Shown here: positions 18,230 through 26,481 of the stretch, in pieces
Layout of the letters: the number at the start of each line of letters is the position of its first letter
Numbering within the stretch: the first letter of the stretch is position 1
NCBI RefSeq assembly: GCF_001721045.1
Contig: NZ_MDER01000075.1
Location: forward strand, 83,515 to 147,514
From: Paenibacillus nuruki
Lineage (GTDB): Bacteria; Bacillota; Bacilli; Paenibacillales; Paenibacillaceae
Length of the DNA stretch: 64,000 bases
Direction of reading: 5' to 3'
Made by a program: the position numbers and the translations under genes
Notes under the pieces: model-generated
What the model saw: the letters and a program-made list of their open reading frames with translations, nothing else
What the model was told of the DNA's origin: nothing
Databases searched by the model: none

Positions 18230-18702
18230 TCGAATTAGTACTGATGAATCATGAACAATATGAAGCTTTTCGTGATCAATCGGCAGCCGATTATGCCGCT
18301 GAAAAAGTAGCAGCAGGCACATGGGATGCTGTAGATGCAGAGCGATTAGCAACCGAAAGTTTTGCTAAATATTTACCACAGGGCAAAGATACACCGGGCG
18401 CTTATATTTATAATATTGTAGATACAGCTAAGCAACAGATTATCGGTTATATCTGGCTTCAGATCAGTGATGCGCCAGCAGGTAAGCAAGCTTTTCTGTA
18501 TGATATTTTGATCTATGAACCGTATCAGGGTAAAGGATATGGTCAAGCGACCATGAAAGCACTGGATCAAGTTGCGATAGAAGAAGGTGCCGTTAAGATT
18601 GGACTGCATGTATTCGGTCATAATCTCAAGGCGCTACATGTCTATGAAAAAGCAGGCTATCAGATTACCGACTATCAAATGTCCAAAACATTAACTCTAT
18701 AA
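18226..18702 (+). CDS. GNAT N-acetyltransferase coupled to the EIIC-like gene
   Basis: Acetyl-CoA-dependent acetyltransferase, 158 aa. The central motif YDILIYEPYQGKGYGQATMKAL and the late IGLHVFGHNLKALHVYEKAGYQ segment are typical of RimI-like GNAT enzymes acting on small molecules or protein N-termini. Its ATG lies inside the stop codon of the preceding membrane protein (ATGA overlap), so the two are translationally coupled and probably act together, although the shared substrate is unknown. A bidirectional terminator follows. Confidence 0.88.
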   Translation: MIELVLMNHEQYEAFRDQSAADYAAEKVAAGTWDAVDAERLATESFAKYLPQGKDTPGAYIYNIVDTAKQQIIGYIWLQISDAPAGKQAFLYDILIYEPYQGKGYGQATMKALDQVAIEEGAVKIGLHVFGHNLKALHVYEKAGYQITDYQMSKTLTL

Positions 18703-18760
18703 AAAAATAGAACATAGTTAGTAAATCTAAAAAAAGGCTATAAACAATATGATCTTCATC

Positions 18761-18812
18761 AAAAAACCTCTTTCTCATCTGCCTTACTGCGCAGAAGAAA
18801 GAGGTTTTTTTC
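18761..18812. terminator. Bidirectional terminator between convergent genes
   Basis: AAAAAACCTCTTTCT pairs with AGAAAGAGGTTTTTTT around an 18-20 nt loop. A- and T-runs flank both sides, serving the plus-strand acetyltransferase and the minus-strand glucosidase. Confidence 0.9.
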
Positions 18813-18861
18813 TATAATGATATATGCCCATTACATTAGAAATGTTGATTCGATAGAAAGA

Positions 18862-20586
18862 TTACATCCGATAGATCAATACTTCGTAAGGACGCAAATA
18901 TTGTAAATCTTCGATATATTGTTCTTCCTCAAGATGAGGAGGATGCGCAGTATGAGGATAGTTTCCTAGAATTTTGACCATCGAAGTTGGAAAGACTCGA
19001 TATTCTTGAGTCCAATCAATCTCTGCTTCGATATCAGCAAAATTGAGTAGAATTAACCAGCGTTGGCTTTGCCATTCTCGGATAAAAGCAAACACTTCAG
19101 AATGATCTTTCAGTAGCATCGTAAATGAACCATGAGACATGATCGGGAACTGCTTGCGCATGGCAATAAGATGTCGGTAATACGATAGAACAGAACCTCG
19201 TTGTTCTTCTTGTTCGCTAACACTATAACCTTTCAATCCACGTTTTTCTGGAAATGGAATCCATGGTTCCACATGTTCATCGGGACTAAAGCCAAAATTG
19301 TGATGCTGATGATCCCATAGCATCGGCGAACGTGAACCATCCCGACTTCGCTTATGAATACCGGATAACACTTTTTCAGCAGATTGTCCATTGGCTACCG
19401 CTTCTTCATAATAATGAACTGTGCCTTGATCTCGATAATCTTCGATTCGATCATACGTGGTATTCGGTAATCCTAATTCTTCTCCTTGGTATACCAGTGG
19501 GACACCAGGGATGAGATGGAGAAACGTAGCTATTAATTTAGCAGCAGTCATATTGTGTTCATGATGACCGACAACGTCTGGAATCATACGTGGATGATCG
19601 TGCGTACTCAAGTAGACTCCATATTCTCCGCGCGCAAAAACATGTTCATACCACTTCGCTACCGATTCTTTTAACTGAGACACCGACCAATCAGCAGAGC
19701 GCCACGGATCATGAGGATCTTTGCCCAGACGCATCATATCCATAGCCAGTACCATATTTAATTCTTTGCGATCAGGTAGTGTATATTCCAATACCTGTTC
19801 CATCGTTAAAGAAGGAGCTTCACCTATTGTCAAAATATGCGGATAATGAGCAAATGTTTCTCGATTCAACTCTTGTAAAAATTCATGAATTCGTGGGCCA
19901 TTTTTATAATATTTTTGCCCGATCGGATGAGGATCATCTTCTGATGCATCAGGTAGATCAGGGTGCTTAGAGATCATATTAATTGCATCTAAGCGAAAGC
20001 CGTCAATTCCTTTGTCTAACCACCAGCGAATCATTTTATAGATTTCTTGACGTAAAGGGGGATGCTCCCAGTTCAGATCAGGTTGCTTGCGATCAAATAA
20101 ATGAAGATAATACTCATCGGTCTGCTCATCGTATGTCCAAGCAGATTCATTTTGGAACGAACGCCAGTTATTCGGTTCTGTACCATCGCTTTTAGCCGGT
20201 CTCCATATATAATAATCCCGATATGGATTGTCTTTCGCACTTCTCGATTGTTCGAACCAAGGATGCTCATCTGAAGTATGGTTGATCACTAGATCCATAA
20301 TAAGCTTCATATCTATATGGTGTAGCTGTTCAAGTAGCGATTCAAATTGTTCCATAGTTCCATACTTGGGATCGATTTTGTAATAATCTCTGATATCATA
20401 GCCATTATCAATCATCGGTGAATCGTAGACAGGGCCAAGCCAGATCGTATCAATTCCCAGTTGGTGAAGATAAGGAATTCGTGTAGCAATCCCATTCAGA
20501 TCGCCCCAGCCATCGTTATTGCTATCCATAAAACTAGGCGGATAAATCTGATAAATCACAGATTCTCTAGCTGTTTTATTTTCCAT
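18862..20586 (-). CDS. Alpha-glucosidase / oligo-1,6-glucosidase (GH13)
   Basis: Cytoplasmic exo-acting alpha-glucosidase for short malto- or isomalto-oligosaccharides, 574 aa, no signal peptide. GH13 regions are clear: VYQIYPPSFMDSNNDGWGDLNGI at the N-terminus, DLVINHTSDEHPWF (region I), GFRLDAINMISK with the nucleophile Asp (region II), the acid/base Glu in TIGEAPSL, and STHDHPRM (region IV). The Val in region I (LVINHTS) is the feature usually tied to alpha-1,6 preference in this subfamily. AGGAGG sits 6 bp before the ATG. Working with the pullulanase it could complete intracellular alpha-glucan breakdown, though the two genes are 7 kb apart. Confidence 0.88.
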   Translation of the reverse strand: MENKTARESVIYQIYPPSFMDSNNDGWGDLNGIATRIPYLHQLGIDTIWLGPVYDSPMIDNGYDIRDYYKIDPKYGTMEQFESLLEQLHHIDMKLIMDLVINHTSDEHPWFEQSRSAKDNPYRDYYIWRPAKSDGTEPNNWRSFQNESAWTYDEQTDEYYLHLFDRKQPDLNWEHPPLRQEIYKMIRWWLDKGIDGFRLDAINMISKHPDLPDASEDDPHPIGQKYYKNGPRIHEFLQELNRETFAHYPHILTIGEAPSLTMEQVLEYTLPDRKELNMVLAMDMMRLGKDPHDPWRSADWSVSQLKESVAKWYEHVFARGEYGVYLSTHDHPRMIPDVVGHHEHNMTAAKLIATFLHLIPGVPLVYQGEELGLPNTTYDRIEDYRDQGTVHYYEEAVANGQSAEKVLSGIHKRSRDGSRSPMLWDHQHHNFGFSPDEHVEPWIPFPEKRGLKGYSVSEQEEQRGSVLSYYRHLIAMRKQFPIMSHGSFTMLLKDHSEVFAFIREWQSQRWLILLNFADIEAEIDWTQEYRVFPTSMVKILGNYPHTAHPPHLEEEQYIEDLQYLRPYEVLIYRM

Positions 20587-20690
20587 GATGATCCTCCTAT
20601 TAGATGTTTAACCCCATATAAATTTCAATTATTTAACATAATTAGCCTTTAATACATGGTTAAACCTCGGAGTACATGTTCAAACAATCA

Positions 20691-21245
20691 CTACACCGTC
20701 TTTATCATTCGATAAAAGTCATGTCCGCTGACCTTAATATTTCCATCTTCTGTGTACCCTAATCGTTCATATAACTGTTTGGCTTTAGGATTAGCGGTAT
20801 CGACAATCAACATCACTTTAGAATGTCCTAATTGTTGAGCACGCTTTTCAAAGGCTTTAATTAAAATAGTTCCAATCCCTTGTCCTTGATAACGAGCATC
20901 TACAGCTAGTGAATCTAGATAGTATTCATCTTCCCGTGCTTCAGGCACAATAGCTGTTGGATCTTGTCCCAGTTCTTGTACACGTTGTATGAGAGGAGCA
21001 TCTAACGAAGCAATCTGGCTTCCATGATAAGACAGTACAAAGCCAATCACTTGGTGATCACGTTCTTCGACAAATACATTTTCATAACTGATCCGATTAC
21101 CTGTTTGTTCAAAAAAAGAACGTAGCGCAAGTAACGATTGTTCTTTGTTAGTTGTTCCTGTTAAGGTATGGGCGATATCTCCAATTGCGGTATACATCAG
21201 TTCTAAGACAACAGGTGCATCTGTAGGTTGAGCGGGTCTCATCAT
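20691..21245 (-). CDS. GNAT N-acetyltransferase
   Basis: Acetyltransferase of the RimI/YkkB-like class, 184 aa. The acetyl-CoA motif YLDSLAVDARYQGQGIGTILIKAFEKRA and the late VDTANPKAKQLYERLGY segment are intact. Start at MMRPAQ with GGAGG 6 bp upstream on the minus strand. It lies 105 bp upstream of the glucosidase gene on the same strand and may share transcription with it; no terminator is visible between them. Substrate unknown. Confidence 0.88.
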   Translation of the reverse strand: MMRPAQPTDAPVVLELMYTAIGDIAHTLTGTTNKEQSLLALRSFFEQTGNRISYENVFVEERDHQVIGFVLSYHGSQIASLDAPLIQRVQELGQDPTAIVPEAREDEYYLDSLAVDARYQGQGIGTILIKAFEKRAQQLGHSKVMLIVDTANPKAKQLYERLGYTEDGNIKVSGHDFYRMIKTV

Positions 21246-21388
21246 AAGTCCTCCATTTGAATCATTATTTGTGAATATCGTTCTATACCAAATCTGTTAT
21301 AAGCTGATAACTCGTTCTGTATTATACATACTCCTGTATCTGTTTTACTATTATAGATGTAAGGCATTGCATGATTGAATATGAGATT

Positions 21389-21400
21389 TCAAGCGCTTGA
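21389..21400. promoter_or_regulatory. Perfect 12-bp palindrome (LacI/cre-type)
   Basis: TCAAGCGCTTGA lies between the divergent GNAT (minus) and acyltransferase (plus) genes. The AAGCGCTT centre is that of cre-like operators, but the outer TG/CA positions of the CcpA consensus are not met, so another LacI-family regulator is equally possible. Confidence 0.4.
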
Positions 21401-21492
21401 TGTTACATATTCATGGTTAAAGAATCTGTTCCATAAGAACGATTATGCCGTGTGTACACACTGTGCATGGTTAGGTAACTGGAGGTGTCATT

Positions 21493-22698
21493 TTGAGTAT
21501 GTCATCCACATCTCCTGCTATGCGTGTAAGTGAAACGACTGAGCCGGAGATCATGAAGACGTTAGCTGTAAGTGCTGTAATCTGGCAATTGATGTTGAAT
21601 GTAATGTTACTTCATTATCAGACGACAGCACAAAAGATAGAAATTGGCATATTATACGATCTGGTTAAATTTTCAGCACCTATGTTTATTTTTGCAATAG
21701 CGTTTGATTTGGCGAAGTTAAGAGATACTCACTATTCTCATTATGTATGGCACAAAACAAAAGAGATTATAGGCCCTTATCTTGCCTGGACAGTGGTATA
21801 TATGATTGTGTTCAATATAGGCAATTACTCGACGATCTGGAACATTTTCAAAGGCGTTGTACTGGGCGGTGCTGCACCGCAACTCTGGTACACGATTATG
21901 ATGTTTCAGATTCACTTATTGTTGCCACTACTCACAGGCTTGGTTCTATTCTTATTAAAAAATAAAAAGAATATCATATCGGTAATGATTATTACGGTGG
22001 TCGTCTATGCTGCATTAATCGTATGGTATTCAATCTATGCTTTTCACAATACCCAGCATCCCGGACTTATACAGTGGGATCGTTTATTGTTTATGTTTGG
22101 TATCTATGCTGTGCTTGGTGTGATTGCATCCACTTACAATCAGCAATGGCGTGCACTGGTAGAACGTATTCGCTGGTGGGCGTTACCTGTAGCTGGACTA
22201 TTATTCATACTGGTAAACCATGAATTGTTCTCTTTTGGATTGGATACACTGAATCTAGCCGATGCCAGTTATTTGAAATGGTCGATGGTACTGTTCAATA
22301 TCGCATTGATCATTATCGTTTATGGATGTACCGTATCGCTGATCAAAAGTGGTTCCAAAACATTACCGTACTTTAAGTTTATCGCTAAATATGCTTTTCG
22401 TGCGTATCTAGCCAGTTATTTTGCACTTCGATTAACCGTGGCATTAATCGGTGATTATTTTAGTGATATTCCGTTAGGGTTGAATTTGATCATGACTTTT
22501 GGTGTGACTGCTTTCCTCTCGTTTGCCATTGTGTATATCGTAGAGTGGATCTGCAAAAAGATAATGGCTTTATTTCGCCGATCCGCAAGCACATCATCTC
22601 ATCAGACGACTACTCAAGGAGAGGGTGCTTCATCCGAAGCATTAGCAAAAAATTCAATCGTAAATTCACGGAATACCAGTGCAGCTCGTGATAAATAA
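21493..22698 (+). CDS. Acyltransferase-3 family membrane protein
   Basis: Integral membrane O-acyltransferase-like protein, 401 aa, with about ten hydrophobic helices. It resembles the acyltransferase-3 family (OafA/WecH-like) that acylates surface polysaccharides or lipids. The start is a TTG at 21493 with TGGAGGT 8 bp upstream; an ATG six bases further in (21499) is a less well spaced alternative. The last 40 residues are Ser/Thr/Ala-rich and hydrophilic, and are encoded antisense to the end of the LysR gene: the two convergent coding regions overlap by 85 bp. Acceptor unknown. Confidence 0.75.
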   Translation: MSMSSTSPAMRVSETTEPEIMKTLAVSAVIWQLMLNVMLLHYQTTAQKIEIGILYDLVKFSAPMFIFAIAFDLAKLRDTHYSHYVWHKTKEIIGPYLAWTVVYMIVFNIGNYSTIWNIFKGVVLGGAAPQLWYTIMMFQIHLLLPLLTGLVLFLLKNKKNIISVMIITVVVYAALIVWYSIYAFHNTQHPGLIQWDRLLFMFGIYAVLGVIASTYNQQWRALVERIRWWALPVAGLLFILVNHELFSFGLDTLNLADASYLKWSMVLFNIALIIIVYGCTVSLIKSGSKTLPYFKFIAKYAFRAYLASYFALRLTVALIGDYFSDIPLGLNLIMTFGVTAFLSFAIVYIVEWICKKIMALFRRSASTSSHQTTTQGEGASSEALAKNSIVNSRNTSAARDK

Positions 22699-23501
22699 TG
22701 ATCTCCACGCCAAGAAATACCGATCGTACGCTGGCAAATCGGTGAATGGATAGGTAAAAGCGAAATATCTGGCCCTGTTGATCCTTCCCAGGATACAGCT
22801 GGAATAAAAGCAACACCTTGTCCCGCCCGAATCAATCCGCGTACGGTAGCTGGATCATCACTTTCAAAAATATGCTGAGGCTTAAAGCCAGCCATATGAC
22901 AATAATCATCCGTCATTTCACGCAAGCTATGTCCGTGACGAAGACCGATAAAATGTTCATGTGCCGCTTCAGATAGGGCAATACTGCTTCGATGAGCTAG
23001 AGCATGACCTTTGGGCACTGCTAGAAAGATCTGTTCCGTCACAAGCGGAGTGCTTTGTATATGTTCATAATTGAGCGGTAAGGAAGATATGCACAGATCG
23101 AATTCAGGTTTGACATTTTCTTCGTAATGCTGAAGCAATTGAAAATGAATATCAGGATATTGTTCACGAAAAGCAGTAATCAAATTCGGTACGATATGAG
23201 AACCAACAGGAAAAGCAAGCTTGATATAGCCCACTGTTCCGGTGGCAAGATCATGAACTTCACGGGTAGCATCTTCAAGCGATTGAAGCGCCTTTTCAAC
23301 ATGTTTGAGAAAAGTTCTTCCGTATTCGTTGAGTGTAATATAACGCCCGGTACGGTCAAATAAAGAAACACCAAGTTCGGTTTCGAGCATTTTGATTGAT
23401 TTACTCAGTGCAGGTTGAGCGATATGAAGTTCTTCAGCAGCATGAGTCATATGTTGAAGCCGTGCTACTTTACAAAAGTATTTTAAGTGAAGTAATTCCA
23501 T
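22614..23501 (-). CDS. LysR-family regulator, probably of the malonate operon
   Basis: Transcription factor of the LysR type, 295 aa. It has an N-terminal winged HTH (ELLHLKYFCKVARLQHMTHAAEELHIAQPALSKSIKML pattern) and a periplasmic-binding-protein-like effector domain. It is divergent from mdcA with a 48-bp intergenic gap, the classical position for the activator of the adjacent operon. mdcR of Klebsiella malonate genes is also a LysR protein (established). The likely effector is therefore malonate (inference). Its 3' end overlaps the convergent acyltransferase gene by 85 bp. Confidence 0.88.
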   Translation of the reverse strand: MELLHLKYFCKVARLQHMTHAAEELHIAQPALSKSIKMLETELGVSLFDRTGRYITLNEYGRTFLKHVEKALQSLEDATREVHDLATGTVGYIKLAFPVGSHIVPNLITAFREQYPDIHFQLLQHYEENVKPEFDLCISSLPLNYEHIQSTPLVTEQIFLAVPKGHALAHRSSIALSEAAHEHFIGLRHGHSLREMTDDYCHMAGFKPQHIFESDDPATVRGLIRAGQGVAFIPAVSWEGSTGPDISLLPIHSPICQRTIGISWRGDHYLSRAALVFREFTIEFFANASDEAPSP

Positions 23502-23549
23502 TCAGAACACCATCCAATCTCAATTAATCAAACATCAAGGAGGAGTATC

Positions 23550-25217
23550 ATGTCAACCCACATCAGCAAGTTGAAAGCCGGAACTCCGCGTATTTGGACG
23601 ACACGTCGTGATGAAAAAAAACGTCGTATGGAAAAGGTTCGCTCGATGTTAAACGGTGTGATTTTGCCTACGGATCATATTGTAGATGCAATGGAAGTCT
23701 TGTTAGTTAGCGGTGATCGAGTAGCGCTAGAAGGTAATAATCAGAAACAAGCTAGCTTCTTATCCCAAGCATTATCCAATGTGAATCCGCAAGTGGTTAA
23801 CAATCTGCATATGATTATGTCCAGTGTATCTCGCCCAGAACATTTAGACATTTTCGAAAAAAATATTGCTAGCAAACTTGATTTCTCGTATGCAGGCCCT
23901 CAAAGTCTACGTATCGCTCAAATGGTGGAAGATCAGACGCTGAGTATCGGCTCGATTCATACGTATCTTGAACTGTATGGTCGGATGTTTGTCGATCTGA
24001 CTCCAAATATCGCATTGGTTGCCGCTGACAAAGCAGATCGTCAAGGTAATCTATACACAGGTGCCAATACGGAAGAAACACCAACGATTATTGAAGCCAC
24101 TGCTTTCCGCGATGGAATCGTTATTGTACAGGTGAATGAAATTGTAGATGAATTACCACGTGTAGACGTACCTGCTTCTTGGATCGATGTCATTGTTGAA
24201 GCCGATCAACCGTATCAATTAGAAGCGTTATTTACCCGTGATCCACGTCATATCAAAGAAACCCATATCTTAATGGGCATGATGGCAATTCGAGGCATCT
24301 ATGAACGGCATCAAGTTCAATCGCTGAATCATGGGATTGGATTCAATACAGCTGCTATTGAATTGTTATTACCCACCTATGGAGAATCGCTTGGACTACG
24401 AGGTAAGATTTGCAAAAATTGGGTGCTCAATCCTCATCCTACGTTAATTCCTGCTATTGAAAGTGGATGGGTCGAAAGTGTACATTGCTTCGGCGGTGAA
24501 GTCGGTATGGAAAAATATACAGCCGCTCGCCCGGATGTCTTTTTCACCGGACATGACGGTACAATTCGATCGAATCGGGCAATGGGGCAAGTTGCTGGAC
24601 AGTATGCGGCAGATATGTTTATCGGAGCCAGTCTACAGATTGATCCAGACGGCAACTCCTCAACAGTGACCTCGGGTCGGTTAAGTGGTTTTGGCGGTGC
24701 ACCAAATATGGGTAGTGATGCTCGTGGACGTCGTCATGATACAGAAGCATGGCTGAATATGATAAAAGATCAAGATCCTATCGTACGTGGACGCAAATTA
24801 GTAGTGCAAATGGTAGAAACTTTCCAATCAGGGGATCAACCTACATTTGTCGATCAACTGGATGCGATTCAAGTAGGGCATGATGCAGGTCTACCGCTTG
24901 CTCCTGTTATGATCTATGGAGATGATGTAACCCATGTCGTTACTGAAGAAGGAATCGCTTATCTCTACAAAGCGCAAAATATCGAAGAACGTCGTACTGC
25001 ATTAGCGGCGATTGCTGGAGTGACCCCTTTAGGTCAACGTCATGATACCGATCTGAATGAGAAATTACGTCAAGATGGACTGATTGCTTTTCCAGAAGAT
25101 TTGGAGATTCGACGTACCGATGCGAAGCGTTCTTTGTTAGCTGCGAAAAGTATAGAAGAACTTGTAGAATGGTCAGATGGATTATACGAACCACCATCCA
25201 AATTCCGGAGCTGGTAA
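23550..25217 (+). CDS. mdcA: Malonate decarboxylase alpha subunit (malonyl/acetyl-ACP transferase)
   Basis: Transfers the thioester-bearing carrier between acetyl and malonyl during biotin-independent malonate decarboxylation, giving acetate and CO2; 555 aa, full length. Recognisable CoA-transferase-like blocks include GDRVALEGNNQKQASFLSQAL near the N-terminus, HDGTIRSNRAMGQVAGQYAADMFIG, and GRLSGFGGAPNMGSDARGRRHDTEAW, which is characteristic of MdcA. AAGGAGG at 23537-23543. It is the first gene of a six-gene operon with overlapping or nearly touching reading frames. Confidence 0.95.
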   Translation: MSTHISKLKAGTPRIWTTRRDEKKRRMEKVRSMLNGVILPTDHIVDAMEVLLVSGDRVALEGNNQKQASFLSQALSNVNPQVVNNLHMIMSSVSRPEHLDIFEKNIASKLDFSYAGPQSLRIAQMVEDQTLSIGSIHTYLELYGRMFVDLTPNIALVAADKADRQGNLYTGANTEETPTIIEATAFRDGIVIVQVNEIVDELPRVDVPASWIDVIVEADQPYQLEALFTRDPRHIKETHILMGMMAIRGIYERHQVQSLNHGIGFNTAAIELLLPTYGESLGLRGKICKNWVLNPHPTLIPAIESGWVESVHCFGGEVGMEKYTAARPDVFFTGHDGTIRSNRAMGQVAGQYAADMFIGASLQIDPDGNSSTVTSGRLSGFGGAPNMGSDARGRRHDTEAWLNMIKDQDPIVRGRKLVVQMVETFQSGDQPTFVDQLDAIQVGHDAGLPLAPVMIYGDDVTHVVTEEGIAYLYKAQNIEERRTALAAIAGVTPLGQRHDTDLNEKLRQDGLIAFPEDLEIRRTDAKRSLLAAKSIEELVEWSDGLYEPPSKFRSW

Positions 25218-25219
25218 TC

Positions 25220-26182
25220 ATGAGCATATCAAGTATATCCGCAATCCAATCAGACAAGAACCTTATAGTCAATCGTTATGCTTCTTGGTTAGGGGAGTTA
25301 GCAGTGTCTGCACTTCGAGATGAAGCTTCTTTAACCCCGAAGCCCGGATTGGTTGATCTTCATCATAATGGTTCTCATGAAGATATGAATATTGAGTTGA
25401 TGTACCAATCGGCAGCCTCTTTACAATCTACATTTACACAAATGGCTCAAGTATCTTATGGCACATATGCAGATCAATCGCTACGTGAACAACTGGCATG
25501 GATCGGACGCACAGGTGAACAGCAGATGCTTACTGTAACGAAGGGGGTCAATACCCACCGAGGAGCGATCTGGGCACTTGGATTGTTAACAGGCTCAGCT
25601 TCTATGCTTATTAGAGAAGCTTATAGGAATACAGAAGTACCCTATAGATTAAAGGCTATCTCTGCTGAACATATCGCACGTACCGCATCTGAAATTGCTC
25701 AGTATCCCGATCGTTATGCACCTGTTACAGCTTCGCATGGTACACAGGTGAAGCATCAGTATGGAACAGGTGGAGCCAAAGACGAAGCACAACATGGATT
25801 CCCTCATGTGATCAATGTCGGGCTACCTGCTCTACAACAAGCTCGTGCACAAGGAATTGATGAATTGTATGCTCGCCTCGATAGTCTGCTGACTATTATT
25901 TCGGTTCTACCGGATACCTGTTTATTATATCGAGGAGGTCAGCAGGCGCTTGAGCAGACACAGCAACGTGCAACAGTGATTTTGTCACAAGGTGGAACAT
26001 CTACAACTAAAGGCTGGCAAGCTCTATTAGCATTCGATCAGTGGATGGTGAAGCATCATTTCTCCCCGGGAGGTAGTGCTGATCTACTTGCAGCTACTTT
26101 ATATATCGATTCGATTCTTAAAGGCATCACAGATAGGACTGACATGGAATCTCTTTCAAAAACGACAGGAGGTCGTATGTAA
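25220..26182 (+). CDS. mdcB: Triphosphoribosyl-dephospho-CoA synthase
   Basis: Makes 2'-(5''-triphosphoribosyl)-3'-dephospho-CoA, precursor of the prosthetic group of the MdcC carrier protein; 320 aa, CitG/MdcB family. Motifs include LRDEASLTPKPGLVDLHHNGSHEDM, the KGVNTHRGAIWALGLL block and PGGSADLLAATL near the C-terminus. The ATG at 25220 lies 2 bp after the mdcA stop with GGAG upstream; an in-frame start inside mdcA (25169) is unlikely. The stop TAA overlaps the mdcC ATG by one base. Confidence 0.92.
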   Translation: MSISSISAIQSDKNLIVNRYASWLGELAVSALRDEASLTPKPGLVDLHHNGSHEDMNIELMYQSAASLQSTFTQMAQVSYGTYADQSLREQLAWIGRTGEQQMLTVTKGVNTHRGAIWALGLLTGSASMLIREAYRNTEVPYRLKAISAEHIARTASEIAQYPDRYAPVTASHGTQVKHQYGTGGAKDEAQHGFPHVINVGLPALQQARAQGIDELYARLDSLLTIISVLPDTCLLYRGGQQALEQTQQRATVILSQGGTSTTKGWQALLAFDQWMVKHHFSPGGSADLLAATLYIDSILKGITDRTDMESLSKTTGGRM

Positions 26183-26481
26183 TGGAAATTATTCATCTGC
26201 AATATCCAGCGAAGCAAACATTAACTCAGCGTGCACATATCGGTGTAGCCGGGTCAGGCGACTTGGAACTATTAATTGAACCTTCTACAGACAATCAAGC
26301 ATATATTCAGATCAGTACAAGTGCAAATGGATTTGAAGATATTTGGCGTGCAGTATTTGATCGCTTTTTCAAAATCTATTCGTATGCGGTAAAGATTGAA
26401 ATTAACGATTTTGGCGCTACACCGGGTGTCGTCAACTTGCGATTAACTCAAGCCATGGAGGTGCTTCGTGATGGACAATAA
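26182..26481 (+). CDS. mdcC: Malonate decarboxylase acyl carrier protein (delta subunit)
   Basis: Small acidic carrier protein, 99 aa, that holds the acetyl/malonyl thioester on a phosphoribosyl-dephospho-CoA arm. The attachment motif GSGDLELL is present with Ser25, the same residue number as the modified serine described for the Klebsiella protein. The start overlaps the mdcB stop and the end overlaps the mdcD start by 11 bp, indicating tight translational coupling. Confidence 0.93.
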   Translation: MEIIHLQYPAKQTLTQRAHIGVAGSGDLELLIEPSTDNQAYIQISTSANGFEDIWRAVFDRFFKIYSYAVKIEINDFGATPGVVNLRLTQAMEVLRDGQ

